Shown here: positions 34,420-43,397 of the stretch, piece by piece
Position numbering within the stretch: position 1 is the first letter of the stretch
How the letters are laid out: every line of letters begins with the position of its first letter
Program-made: the position numbers and the translations under genes
Notes under the pieces: model-generated
The model's input: the letters and a program-made list of their open reading frames with translations, nothing else
The model's database searches: none
What the model was told of the DNA's origin: nothing
Source: Paraburkholderia sp. BL9I2N2
GTDB lineage: Bacteria > Pseudomonadota > Gammaproteobacteria > Burkholderiales > Burkholderiaceae
Assembly: GCF_004339745.1 (NCBI RefSeq)
Contig: NZ_SMGP01000001.1
Coordinates: forward strand, 3,844,001-3,908,000
Reading direction: 5' to 3'
Length of the DNA: 64,000 bases

Positions 34420-35154
34420 TCAGGTGCGTAATTCAGCGACAAAGTCGTAGTAATCGTCGCGGCAATAGGTGTCGGTCAGTTCGATTGCGCGCTGGTCGGC
34501 GCTATAGCCGATACGGGTAATGACCAGCAGCGCCGAGCGCGGTTCGATGTCCATCAACGAAGCGATCTCGCTCGAAGCGTTGACCGCGCGGAAGTGTTGC
34601 AAGGCGCGCACGACGGCGGCGCCACGGCGTTCGAGATAGCTGTAAAGCGAGTCGCCGATGGCGTGCGGATCGGGCACGATCGCCGCCGGCAAGGCCGAAT
34701 GCTCGACCGCCATGACGATGCCGTCCGCGCGCCGCAGGCGCCGCAGACTCGTCACCGCCGCGCCGGGCGACAGGCCGAGGTGCACCAGTTCGTCACGGTT
34801 GGCGGCGCGGATATCGCGCTCGAGCCACACCGAATCCGGCCGGAAACCGCGCTGCTGCATCTTCTTCGTGAAGCCGGTGAGCCGCGAAAGCGGGTCTTCG
34901 ACGCGCGGCGTAATGAAGCTGCCTGCGCCGCGAGCGCGCCGGATCAACCCTTGCTCGACCAGCAACTCGATCGCCTTGCGCGCCGTGATGCGCGACACGC
35001 CGATCGCGTCCGAGAGCGTGCGCTCCGAGGGCAGCGCCTCACCGGCCGACCACACGCCGCAGTGGATCGCTGTCGCAAGATTGCGCGCGAGCTGCAAATA
35101 GAGCGGCGTGACGTTGCGGGCGTCAGGCATCAGTGCGGACCAGCGAGTTTCCAT
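34420..35154 (-). CDS. nagR: GntR/HutC-family regulator of the nag operon
   Basis: 244 residues. N-terminal winged helix-turn-helix (PLYLQLARNLATAIHCGVWSAGEALPSERTLSDAIGVSRITARKAIELLVEQG in pieces, residues about 16-75) and a UTRA effector domain (about 95-240) with the closing IELTDTYCRDDYYDFVAEL. UTRA regulators of this kind (NagR/DasR/YvoA) sense GlcN6P or GlcNAc6P. First gene of the minus-strand operon nagR-nagA-nagB-II-nagF-nagE. Half-sites resembling a target overlap its own promoter. Confidence 0.92.
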   Translation of the reverse strand: METRWSALMPDARNVTPLYLQLARNLATAIHCGVWSAGEALPSERTLSDAIGVSRITARKAIELLVEQGLIRRARGAGSFITPRVEDPLSRLTGFTKKMQQRGFRPDSVWLERDIRAANRDELVHLGLSPGAAVTSLRRLRRADGIVMAVEHSALPAAIVPDPHAIGDSLYSYLERRGAAVVRALQHFRAVNASSEIASLMDIEPRSALLVITRIGYSADQRAIELTDTYCRDDYYDFVAELRT

Positions 35155-35205
35155 GGGGCTCCGGCGGCCTTCGCGAAAAGGTAGGCCTACGAAAAATGAG
35201 AGCCC

Positions 35206-35233
35206 ATTATATAACCAACATAATACCAGTCAA
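35206..35233 (-). promoter_or_regulatory. Strong sigma-70 promoter of the nag operon
   Basis: On the minus strand: TTGACT (35228-35233), a 16-base spacer and TATAAT (35206-35211), about 50 bases before the nagR start. This is one of the best promoter matches in the window. Confidence 0.78.
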
Positions 35234-35255
35234 TCAACTGGTTCCATGCTGGTAT
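35223..35255. promoter_or_regulatory. Inverted-repeat operator candidate upstream of nagR
   Basis: ACCAGT (35225-35230) and ACTGGT (35237-35242) form a perfect inverted repeat across the -35, and a further CTGGTAT at 35249-35255 mirrors ATACCAG at 35223-35229. The half-site resembles the TGGT/ACCA cores bound by GntR/HutC regulators of amino-sugar genes. The remaining part of the 371-base gap to 35526 shows only a weak TATAGT near 35482. Confidence 0.55.
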
Positions 35256-35525
35256 GATTTGGCGCAAAGCCTTGCTGAATAAGGCTTAGAGGGGCATTCG
35301 CAGGCGCTGGAGAAGGTTTTTTGGAGCCCAGGATTTACCCGTATTGGGCTTCGGGAACGCATCTGGCCGGCTTTAAGCAGGGTTTCAGTACGCTGACACT
35401 CTGCCGCGATCGATACCTTTTTAATACCAGTGCCGACCAAGCCTTTGCCGGCGTGGCTTTTGTAATGGGGTGCGTTCCAATATAGTGCTGAGTAGCAAGC
35501 TATAACAATCCCCTGGGAGCAGCAT

Positions 35526-36452
35526 TTGACAGATTCCGAGGCGCTGAGGCGCGCTCAGGCCGTCCGCCATTTCAACCGCTTCTATACCCGACACATTGGC
35601 GCACTGCATGAGCATTTGGCAAAGAGCGCGTTCTCATTGACCGAGGTGCGCGTACTGCACGAGCTCTCCCGCGGACGTCCTCAAACGGCCTCGGTGCTCG
35701 GGCGTTCCCTCGGTCTCGACAGCGGTTATCTCAGCCGTCTGCTGACCAGCTTCGAACGACGCGATCTGATCACGCGCCGCCCGTCCGAGACGGACGCGCG
35801 CCAGTCGCTGATCGCCCTCACGGACAGCGGCCACGCCGCGTACGCACCGCTCGATAACGCGGCGATCGAAGAAGTGTCGATACTGCTTTCCGGCCTCACG
35901 GCCCTCTCTCAGGATCAGTTGATCACCGCGATGAAGACCATCGAACGGCTGCTCGGCGACAAGCCGAGGCACGAACTCGTGGTGCTCCGCCAGCCGCGCC
36001 CAGGTGAATGCGGCTGGCTCGTGCATCGGCAGGCGCAATGGTTCGCCGCGCAATACGACTGGGATCCATCGTTCGAGGGATTGCTCGCGCGGGTCGTCGC
36101 CGATTACACGCAACGCAACGATCCGGTGCGGGAGATGTGCTGGGTCGCCGATCAGGAAGGCATGGTGGTCGGCTCGGTCTGCATCGTCGGCCTGTCGACG
36201 ACAGTGGCCGGCGTGCGGCTGCTGTGGGTCGAGCCAGATGTGCAGCGGCTGGGGATCGGCACGCAGTTGGTGAGCGAATGCGTGCGCTTTGCGAGGCGCG
36301 CGGGCTATACGAAGCTCACGCTGACAACGGCCGCCTCGCTCGAACAACCACGGCGCCTGTGCGAGCGCACCGGGTTCAGGCTCGCCGGCACGGCGGCTGA
36401 GCGCCGTTTCGGCAAGGACCTGATGATCGAGCGATGGGAATTAGGCTTGTAG
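35526..36452 (+). CDS. MarR-GNAT two-domain regulator/acetyltransferase
   Basis: 308 residues. Residues about 1-145 are a MarR winged helix (FSLTEVRVLHELSRG, LGLDSGYLSRLLTSFERRDLITRRPSETDARQ in pieces). Residues about 155-308 are a GNAT acetyltransferase; LLWVEPDVQRLGIGTQLVSE holds the acetyl-CoA loop (Q/RxxGxG/A) and LCERTGFRLAG is the final motif. Start TTG at 35526 behind GGGAG six bases upstream. A regulator that also acetylates a small molecule or protein is the simplest reading; no substrate can be named. It is convergent with metQ with 13 bases between. Confidence 0.9.
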   Translation: MTDSEALRRAQAVRHFNRFYTRHIGALHEHLAKSAFSLTEVRVLHELSRGRPQTASVLGRSLGLDSGYLSRLLTSFERRDLITRRPSETDARQSLIALTDSGHAAYAPLDNAAIEEVSILLSGLTALSQDQLITAMKTIERLLGDKPRHELVVLRQPRPGECGWLVHRQAQWFAAQYDWDPSFEGLLARVVADYTQRNDPVREMCWVADQEGMVVGSVCIVGLSTTVAGVRLLWVEPDVQRLGIGTQLVSECVRFARRAGYTKLTLTTAASLEQPRRLCERTGFRLAGTAAERRFGKDLMIERWELGL

Positions 36453-36465
36453 CAAGCGTCGCCGC

Positions 36466-37278
36466 TTAGAACGACGGCACCACCGAACCCTTGAACTGCG
36501 TCTTGATGAACTGGCGCACGTCTTCCGACTGGTAAGCGGCCACCAGCTTCTTGACCCACGGCTTGTCCTTGTCCTGCGTGCGCACGGCGATCAGGTTCGC
36601 GTACGGGCTATGCACGTCTTCGAGCGCGATCGCATCTTTGGTCGGCTGCAGGCCGGCGGCCAACGCGAAGTTCGTGTTGATCGCGGCGGCGTCGACGTCC
36701 GACAGCGAGCGCGGCAATTGCGCGGCGTCGAGTTCGACCAGTTTGATTTTCTTCGGATTGTCGGCGACGTCGAGCGGCGTCGCGTTATTGCCGTTCGTGC
36801 CCGCGCCGGTCTTCAGCTTGAGCACGCCTTGCGCTTGCAGCAACAGCAGCGCGCGGTTTTCGTTCGACGGATCGTTCGGCACCGCGACCTTCGCACCTTG
36901 CGGCAGATCCTTCAGCGACTTCAGCTTCTTCGAGTAGATGCCGAGCGGCGAGATGTACGTGAGACCGGCATTGACGATCTTGTAGCCGCGCTGCTTGATC
37001 TGGCTATCGAGGTACGGCTGATGCTGGAAGCTGTTTGCGTCGAGGTCGCCGGCGTCGAGCGCGGCGTTCGGCTGCACGTAGTCGTTGAATTCGACGACCT
37101 TCACGTTCAGGCCTTCGCGCTTCGCCACTTTCGTGACGACTTCCCAGATCTGCGCGTCAGGGCCGCCGATGGTACCGACCTTGATGACTTTGTCGTCGGC
37201 GTGCGCGCCGAAGCTGGTGAAGATCGCCGTGCTGGCGACGACTGCCGAGAGGGCTTTGAGGATGTTTCTGCGCTGCAT
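36466..37278 (-). CDS. metQ: MetQ/NlpA-family ABC transporter substrate-binding protein
   Basis: 270 residues. A twin-Arg-free signal peptide (MQRRNILKALSAVVASTAIFTSFGAHA) ends in AxA with no lipobox Cys, so it is a soluble periplasmic protein, unlike the lipoprotein MetQ of enterobacteria. The mature part shows KVGTIGGPDAQIWEVV, NSFQHQPYLD, VAVPNDPSNENRALLLLQ and DAAAINTNFA, all typical of methionine-binding MetQ. No ATPase or permease gene (metN, metI) is adjacent, so it is an orphan binding protein here. Confidence 0.92.
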   Translation of the reverse strand: MQRRNILKALSAVVASTAIFTSFGAHADDKVIKVGTIGGPDAQIWEVVTKVAKREGLNVKVVEFNDYVQPNAALDAGDLDANSFQHQPYLDSQIKQRGYKIVNAGLTYISPLGIYSKKLKSLKDLPQGAKVAVPNDPSNENRALLLLQAQGVLKLKTGAGTNGNNATPLDVADNPKKIKLVELDAAQLPRSLSDVDAAAINTNFALAAGLQPTKDAIALEDVHSPYANLIAVRTQDKDKPWVKKLVAAYQSEDVRQFIKTQFKGSVVPSF

Positions 37279-37529
37279 GTGATTCTCGCTTGTTTCTAAT
37301 CGACGGCTTGATCGGTGACGTGATCGATGGCTCATCGACTTCTGATCGGTGTCAGATTCGGGTGGAAGCCGACGGCGGACATTGCTTTTGACAATGCGCC
37401 GCCGACTGGACCTGAAATGGTCTCATAGTCCCGGCGAGATGGGAAATATCACGATCGCATATGGTTATGCGCGTTGAACGGCGCGGGACCGCGTGCTCAT
37501 GAGAGGCACGCGGTCGCTGCAGCGGAGAA

Positions 37530-39386
37530 TCAGAAGGTGGTCCAGTCGTCGCCGGGCGGGGTGGCTTTCATTGCCACGGTTGATGCGCGTGGCGCGGTCG
37601 AGGCGGCAGGCTTGGCGCTCGTTACATGCGCGGGTGATGCCGAGGTCGGCGCGGCGGACGCTCTGGCGGGAGCCGACAGCTTCGGCTCCGCGCGCGACGA
37701 TGCCGACGCAGAGTGCAGTGCCGTGCCGATTTCGCGCATTGCCGCCGCCGTTGCGGCTGCTTGCGGCGCCGCAGCCGTCGCCGTAGCCGTCACTCTCCGC
37801 GCCGCCACCGCAGCCGAATTCTGCACGGCAACGTCCGCACTATTCACGCGAAACGCGCTCACTGTGTCACGCAGACGCCCCGCCTGATCCTGCAACGAAG
37901 CCGCCGCGGCGGCCGCCTGCTCGACCAGCGCCGCGTTCTGCTGCGTCACCTCATCCATTTGCGTGACGGCGCGCCCGACTTGCGAAATGCCGCTGCTCTG
38001 CTCTTCGGATGCCGCCGCGATCTCGCCCATGATGTCGGTGACACGCTGCACGGCTTGCAGAATTTCGCCCATCGTCGTGCCGGCCTGCTGCACCAGCGTC
38101 GAGCCGTTATGCACGCGTTCCACCGACGCGCTGATCAACTGCTTGATCTCCTTCGCCGCCGTTCCCGAGCGCTGCGCGAGGCTGCGCACCTCGCCCGCGA
38201 CGACCGCGAAACCGCGGCCCTGCTCACCGGCGCGCGCCGCTTCCACGGCCGCGTTCAACGCAAGAATGTTGGTCTGAAAAGCAATGCCTTCGATCACGCC
38301 GATGATGTCCGCGATCTGCCGCGAGCTGTCGTTGATCTCGCCCATCGTGCCGATCACGCGGCTCACCACGTCGTTGCCGCGCGTCGCGATTTCGGACGCG
38401 TTATGTGCGAGTCCGCTCGCCTGCCGCGCGTTGTCGGCGTTCTGCTTGACCGTCGCGGTGAGTTCTTCCATGCTCGCCGCGGTCTCCTGCAACGAAGCCG
38501 CCTGCTGCTCGGTGCGCTGCGACAGATCGCCATTGCCGGCGGCGATCTGCTGCGTCGCCGACGCAATGGATTCGGCCGAGCGACGAATCTCGCCGATGGT
38601 CCGCTGCAAACGGTTCTGCATTTCATGCATGGCCGCCATCATGCTGGTCTTGTCCTGCGGACGAACGTCGACCACCTGCGTCAGATCGCCTTGCGCGATA
38701 CTCGCCGCGAGCCGCGCCGCCTGGTCAGGTTCGCCGCCGAGGCTCGCACGCACGTTGCGGATAATCAGCACCATCGCCAGCGAGATGATCGCGCCGATGA
38801 CCAGCACTACAGCCAGGTGGCCGAGCAGCGTCTCGTAGTACACCGTGTCGATGTCCTTGATGAACACGCCGCTCGTGATGTTCCAGTCCCACGGCGCGAA
38901 ACGCACCACGTAGCTGATCTTCGGCACGGCCGTTTCGCTGTGCGGCAGGCGTCCGCGATACTCCGCGAAACCACGGCCGCTCGCCTTGGCCGCGTCGACG
39001 ATCGCCACGTACAGGAGCTTGCCGTCCGGGTCCTTGAAGTCGCCGACCGGCTTGCCGGTCATTTGCGGCAATGTGGGATGCATCAGCACGACGGGCTTCG
39101 AATCCATCACGAACAGGTAGCCGGATTCGCCGTAGCGCATGGTCGAGAGACGGGCGAGCGCTTCGCGCTGCGCATCGGCCTCGCTCAGCTTGCCGCTTTG
39201 CGAAAGCGCGTAATATCCGTTCACGATGCCCTGCGCGGCATCGACCAGATTCACCATGCCCGCCTTGCGCTCGGCCAGCATCGTGCTGCGCGTTTCGACC
39301 GCGCTCCACAGCCCGACGCCCAGCAGCCCCAGCCAGACGAGCGCGAGCGACAGCCATAGTTTGCGATTCAAACTCATCCTGCTCAT
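37530..39386 (-). CDS. Methyl-accepting chemotaxis protein with Cache sensor
   Basis: 618 residues. TM1 at about 10-28, a periplasmic single-Cache domain (YALSQSGKLSEADAQREAL, GESGYLFVMDSKPVVLMHP, FAPWDWNITSGVFIKDID), TM2 at about 186-210, HAMP to about 270, then the signalling tip EGIAFQTNILALNAAVEAARAGEQGRGFAVVAGEVRSLAQRS in pieces. The C-terminus ends DWTTF (614-618), the tether pentapeptide that recruits CheR/CheB. Ligand unknown; small carboxylates are common for this Cache type. GAGAGA precedes the ATG; a second ATG lies three codons in. Confidence 0.93.
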   Translation of the reverse strand: MSRMSLNRKLWLSLALVWLGLLGVGLWSAVETRSTMLAERKAGMVNLVDAAQGIVNGYYALSQSGKLSEADAQREALARLSTMRYGESGYLFVMDSKPVVLMHPTLPQMTGKPVGDFKDPDGKLLYVAIVDAAKASGRGFAEYRGRLPHSETAVPKISYVVRFAPWDWNITSGVFIKDIDTVYYETLLGHLAVVLVIGAIISLAMVLIIRNVRASLGGEPDQAARLAASIAQGDLTQVVDVRPQDKTSMMAAMHEMQNRLQRTIGEIRRSAESIASATQQIAAGNGDLSQRTEQQAASLQETAASMEELTATVKQNADNARQASGLAHNASEIATRGNDVVSRVIGTMGEINDSSRQIADIIGVIEGIAFQTNILALNAAVEAARAGEQGRGFAVVAGEVRSLAQRSGTAAKEIKQLISASVERVHNGSTLVQQAGTTMGEILQAVQRVTDIMGEIAAASEEQSSGISQVGRAVTQMDEVTQQNAALVEQAAAAAASLQDQAGRLRDTVSAFRVNSADVAVQNSAAVAARRVTATATAAAPQAAATAAAMREIGTALHSASASSRAEPKLSAPARASAAPTSASPAHVTSAKPAASTAPRASTVAMKATPPGDDWTTF

Positions 39387-39641
39387 TGTTGTGGTCTCTC
39401 TCGTGTGATTCGTGTTCCGTTCGCAGTCGCAGGCACGCGACTGCGTATCGCGCGCAAACGATTGCTATAGATATAACGGCAAGACAAACGGGCAACTTGA
39501 GAGACGCTGCAAGGAAACCAACCGCCTGGCGAGGATGGCGTGCGTGCAGCCAGATCACACGCGCTGAATCATTCTCTGACCGATAATCCGAGGCTGCGGC
39601 CGCACCTTTTAGCGGCACATTCCATTGCGGAGAGAACGCCC

Positions 39642-39932
39642 ATGTACGTCATCGACCTTACCTACACCGCACCGCTCGAACGCGTCGACGACGCGCTGGA
39701 AGCCCATCGCGCATTTCTGACGCAGCAGTTCGAAGCAGGCGTGTTCGTCGCCGCCGGGCCGAAAGTGCCGCGCGACGGCGGCATCATTCTGGCGGTGCGC
39801 ATCGAGCGCGATAAGCTGGATGAGATTCTCGCCAGCGACCCGTTCGCGCAGCAGAACCTTGCGCGTTACGAGGTGACGGAGTTCAAGGCGACGCGGCTAG
39901 CGCCCGGATTGAATTTGCCGATGCCGGCTTAA
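39642..39932 (+). CDS. YciI family protein
   Basis: 96 residues: MYVIDLTYTAPLERVDDALEAHRAFLTQQF, then FVAAGPKVPRDGGIIL and a DPFAQQNLARYEVTEF close. This is the ferredoxin-like YciI/DGPF fold with the conserved His (AHRAFL) and DPF motif. Function unknown in most species. The GCGGAGAG just upstream fixes the start. Confidence 0.88.
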   Translation: MYVIDLTYTAPLERVDDALEAHRAFLTQQFEAGVFVAAGPKVPRDGGIILAVRIERDKLDEILASDPFAQQNLARYEVTEFKATRLAPGLNLPMPA

Positions 39933-39999
39933 GTCTTGAAGCGCAAGGAAATTTGAAAACGGGCGCGTGATACGACACGCGCCCTTACGGCTGCGCGTG

Positions 40000-40617
40000 T
40001 CAGTCGAGCAGCAGCTTGATGTCGTGCACCCACGGCGTTGCGCCTTGGCCGTCGCGCGCGAACAGACGCAGCTTGCCGTCCGTATCGAACACATAGCTCG
40101 CGGCCGTGTGATCCATCGTGTAGCTGTCAGGCGTCTTGCCCGGCACCTTCGCGTAGTAGACGCGGAAGTCCTTCGTGATCTTGGTGAGCTGCGCCTGATC
40201 GGCCGGACGCAAGCCGACGAACGTCGGGTTGAACGCCGGCACGTATTGCGCGAGCAAAGCCGGCGTATCACGATCCGGATCGACGGTGACGAACAGCACC
40301 TGCACGCGCTTCGCGTCTTCCGGGCCGAGTTGCTGCAACGCTTGCGAGAGCTCGGCCATGGTGGTCGGGCAAACGTCCGGGCAATGCGTGTAGCCGAAGA
40401 ACAGCACCACCACCTTGCCTTTGTAGTCCGCCATGCTGCGGAGGTGGCCGGCCGTGTCGGGCAGCGAGAAGTTGCTGCCGAACTGGGTATTGCCCGTGAT
40501 GTCGAGATTCTGGAACGCCGGCGGCTGCTTGCCGCAGCCTGCGACCAGCAAGGCGCCACCGAGCGCGCAAGCGATCACGGCAGCACGCGCCATGCGCGCG
40601 AAGCGGTTATTGAGCAT
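40000..40617 (-). CDS. SCO1/SenC copper chaperone lipoprotein
   Basis: 205 residues. Lipobox LLVAGCGK (Cys about 28). Thioredoxin fold with copper ligands CPDVCPT (FGYTHCPDVCPTTM) and the distal His in YTMDHTAASYVFD. It loads the CuA site of cytochrome oxidase subunit II. It is the last gene of the minus-strand run ctaA-ctaB-SCO and starts five bases past the ctaB stop. Confidence 0.94.
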   Translation of the reverse strand: MLNNRFARMARAAVIACALGGALLVAGCGKQPPAFQNLDITGNTQFGSNFSLPDTAGHLRSMADYKGKVVVLFFGYTHCPDVCPTTMAELSQALQQLGPEDAKRVQVLFVTVDPDRDTPALLAQYVPAFNPTFVGLRPADQAQLTKITKDFRVYYAKVPGKTPDSYTMDHTAASYVFDTDGKLRLFARDGQGATPWVHDIKLLLD

Positions 40618-40621
40618 GGTA

Positions 40622-41527
40622 TTACGCGCCGATCAGGACGCGCGCATAGTGGTCGATCAGCAGCGCGGCGAATAGCAGCGAGAGATAGACGATCGAATAA
40701 CGAAAGGTCTTGCGCGCCAGATCGTCCGAATACTCGCGATAGATCTTCCACGCATAGGCAAGGAATACGGCGCCCAGCAGCACGGCCGACGCGAGGTACA
40801 CCACGCCGCTCATGCCGGAGATGAAGGGCATCATGGTGACCGCGAACAGGATCACCGTGTACAACAGAATATGCAGACGTGTGTACTTCTCGCCGTGCGT
40901 GTTCGGCAGCATCGGCAGGCCGGCGTTTTCGTAGTCTTTGCGGCGATACAGCGCGAGCGCCCAGAAATGCGGCGGCGTCCACACGAAGATGATCAGCACC
41001 AGGATCCAGGCGTCGCCGGGCACGTGGCCGGTGACCGCGGCCCAGCCGAGCGCGGGCGGCATGGCGCCCGAGGCGCCGCCGATCACGATGTTCTGCGGCG
41101 TGGCAGGCTTGAGCAGCAGCGTATAGATAACGGCATAGCCGACGAACGTGGCCAGCGTGAGCCACATGGTGAGCGGATTGGCGAACGTGTAGAGCGTCCA
41201 CATGCCGAGGCCGCCGAGCACGGCCGAGAACAGCAGAATCTGCGTGGTGGTGATTTCGCCGCGCGCGGACGGGCGCCACGAGGTGCGGCGCATCTTGGCG
41301 TCGATTTTCTGCTCGACGAGGCAATTGATGGCGAACGCCGCGCCGGCCAGCAACCAGATGCCGACGGTGCCGCCGATCAGGGGAGTCCACGGCACCATGC
41401 CAGGCGTCGACAGAAACATGCCGATGACGGCGCAGAACACGGCGAGTTGCGTGACGCGCGGCTTCGTCAGGGCGATGTACTGGGAGACCCGGCTACCGGG
41501 CGTTTGGGAGAGTGTTGTGCTGTCCAT
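40622..41527 (-). CDS. ctaB: Protoheme IX farnesyltransferase (heme O synthase)
   Basis: 301 residues, about nine membrane helices, UbiA superfamily. The Asp-rich prenyl-diphosphate motif region is NCLVEQKIDAKMRRTSWRP and YTLLLKPATPQNIVIGGASGAMPPALGW is the second conserved loop. It farnesylates heme b to heme o, the precursor of heme a made by CtaA just upstream. Named cyoE in E. coli-based annotation. Confidence 0.95.
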   Translation of the reverse strand: MDSTTLSQTPGSRVSQYIALTKPRVTQLAVFCAVIGMFLSTPGMVPWTPLIGGTVGIWLLAGAAFAINCLVEQKIDAKMRRTSWRPSARGEITTTQILLFSAVLGGLGMWTLYTFANPLTMWLTLATFVGYAVIYTLLLKPATPQNIVIGGASGAMPPALGWAAVTGHVPGDAWILVLIIFVWTPPHFWALALYRRKDYENAGLPMLPNTHGEKYTRLHILLYTVILFAVTMMPFISGMSGVVYLASAVLLGAVFLAYAWKIYREYSDDLARKTFRYSIVYLSLLFAALLIDHYARVLIGA

Positions 41528-41533
41528 GTGGAG

Positions 41534-42643
41534 TCACGCTGGCGCGGCATCGCGCGCAGGGAGCACGGCGCGGCCGGGACGGCTATAAGCGATCCGAAAG
41601 TTTAACATAACGAGCAGAAGCAGCAGGATCGCGGCCCCCCCGTTATGCGCGACCGCAATGGGCAACGGCCATTGCAGAACGATGTTCGACAGCCCGGTGA
41701 TGAACTGGATCAGCACGACCAGCAGCACGCCGTTTGCGGGCCGCCGCAGCGACTCGAAGCGGCGCAGTTTGAGCGCGAACCACACCAGATACGCGACCAC
41801 CACGATGGCGAACGTGCGGTGCGTCCAGTGGATCGCCACCAGCGCATCCTGCGTGATCATGTCGCCGTCGCCGGTCATGCCGAGCGCGCGCCACAGATGG
41901 AAGCCGTGCGCGAAATCCATCGGCGGGACCCATTGGCCGTTGCAGGTCGGGAAATCCGTGCACGCGAGCACCGCGTAGTTCGTGCTGACCCAGCCGCCCA
42001 GCGCGATCTGCGCGATCAGCAGCACGAGACCCGTGATCGCCGCCGCACGCCAGCGCGCGGCCTCGGGCTCGTAAGCGGGCAACGGCGTTTGCCGCGCGGC
42101 CAGCCAGCCGAGTGTGCCCAGTAGCGCGAGTCCGAGCAGCAAGTGCGTTGTCACGATGATCGGTTGCAGCTTCATCGTCACGGTCCAGGCGCCGAACGCG
42201 CCTTGCACCAGAATCAGCAGCAACAGCGAGGTCGGCCACCACGGCGATACATGCAGCGGGCGTCGCTTGATACGCGCCGTCCACGCGATGAGGGTCTGCG
42301 CGATGATCAGCACGCCGATCGCCATCGCGAAGTAACGGTGGATCATTTCGATCCAGGCCTTCGTCATGCTGACCGGTCCGGTGGGCATCGCCTGATGTGC
42401 GGCCGCGATCGCCGCATGCGCGATGAACGGCGATGATGTGCCGTAACAGCCCGGCCAGTCCGGACAGCCAAGCCCGGAATCGGTGAGCCGTGTAAAGCCG
42501 CCGAACATCACCAGATCGAGCGTGAGGAAGGTGGTGAGCCAGACCAGCTTGCGGAATTTGTTGTCGTCGGCCTTGACCCACACGTAGGACAGCGGCAACA
42601 ACGCGATACACAAGCCGATCAGAGCCAGTTGCAGTACGAACAT
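41534..42643 (-). CDS. ctaA: Heme A synthase (COX15/CtaA)
   Basis: 369 residues with eight membrane helices in two four-helix bundles. Conserved heme-ligand histidines occur in WIEMIHRYFAMAIG, IVTTHLLLGLA, IHWTHRTFAIV and VAHNGGAAILL; GGFTRLTDSGLGCPDWPGCYG is the family signature with the Cys pair. It oxidises heme o to heme a. Followed six bases later by ctaB. Confidence 0.95.
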   Translation of the reverse strand: MFVLQLALIGLCIALLPLSYVWVKADDNKFRKLVWLTTFLTLDLVMFGGFTRLTDSGLGCPDWPGCYGTSSPFIAHAAIAAAHQAMPTGPVSMTKAWIEMIHRYFAMAIGVLIIAQTLIAWTARIKRRPLHVSPWWPTSLLLLILVQGAFGAWTVTMKLQPIIVTTHLLLGLALLGTLGWLAARQTPLPAYEPEAARWRAAAITGLVLLIAQIALGGWVSTNYAVLACTDFPTCNGQWVPPMDFAHGFHLWRALGMTGDGDMITQDALVAIHWTHRTFAIVVVAYLVWFALKLRRFESLRRPANGVLLVVLIQFITGLSNIVLQWPLPIAVAHNGGAAILLLLLVMLNFRIAYSRPGRAVLPARDAAPA

Positions 42644-42665
42644 CTCTCTTACCTATATTGCGGCG

Positions 42666-43328
42666 TCAGCCGATGCGCGACCATTTGAGCAGCTTGGTCA
42701 GGTCGCCTTTGATCTTGCCGGGGTTCGGATCTTTCGGGAAACGCATCATCAGATTGCCGTTCGGATCGACCAGGTAAATGTGGTCAGTGACTTTGGTGCC
42801 GCTATCCGTTGGCAGCCACGCGGACACCTGCGCCGGATCGGCGATCATCATGTCGGTGTCGGGGTAGGCCTTTTGTATCACGTCCGCGACGTTGCCTGCA
42901 TCGGTGCGCAGCCATACTTCCACGACGCGCTCGCGTTCCGGGCCCTGAGCTGCGCGGATTTGTCGCATGAAGTAGAGCTTGGTGACGCACGCTTTGTCAC
43001 ACGCGCTGTTGTCGACGGAAATCATCAGCCAGTGGCCGCGCAGCGTGGCGAACTTGACGGGCTTGCCATCCTCGCCGGTGACCGTGAGCGAATCGGGAAT
43101 CGGGCGTTGCGGTTCGACCAGCGTGCCGTAGCTCGTGGTGCCGCCGGCCGGCCGGATCACGTAGTACGTGAAATACGACACGGCGATCGGTGCGGCGCAG
43201 ATGATCGCCACCAGCAGCAGCATCCAGCGGCCGCGTTGCCACGAGCCTTTGCCGTTGGGTTGGCCGGGCGTGGCTTGAGACGTTGAGGGTTTGCCGGCTT
43301 GCGGCGAACGGGGAGATTGCGTCGACAC
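42666..43328 (-). CDS. SCO-like membrane-anchored protein of the oxidase cluster
   Basis: 220 residues. A Gly/Ser/Pro-rich cytoplasmic tail, one membrane helix (MLLLVAIICAAPIAVSYFTYYV) and a periplasmic thioredoxin-like domain with CDKAC (DNSACDKACVTKLYFMRQ) in place of the SCO CPxxCP motif. DHIYLVDPNGNLMMRFP corresponds to the end of a SCO fold. Start GTG at 43328 behind GAGGT. It sits between surf1 and ctaA and probably helps assemble the aa3 oxidase; the exact step is unknown. Confidence 0.83.
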   Translation of the reverse strand: MSTQSPRSPQAGKPSTSQATPGQPNGKGSWQRGRWMLLLVAIICAAPIAVSYFTYYVIRPAGGTTSYGTLVEPQRPIPDSLTVTGEDGKPVKFATLRGHWLMISVDNSACDKACVTKLYFMRQIRAAQGPERERVVEVWLRTDAGNVADVIQKAYPDTDMMIADPAQVSAWLPTDSGTKVTDHIYLVDPNGNLMMRFPKDPNPGKIKGDLTKLLKWSRIG

Positions 43329-43397
43329 TACTGGACCTCTATCAATGATTTGCGCGGCTTGTGACTCGAACTCTGGCCACAGACCGCATGTGCTGCG

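Noticed and set aside
35261..35480. Possible small gene between nagR and the MarR-GNAT gene.
   Set aside because: Open frames are short and lack ribosome binding sites or recognisable sequence.
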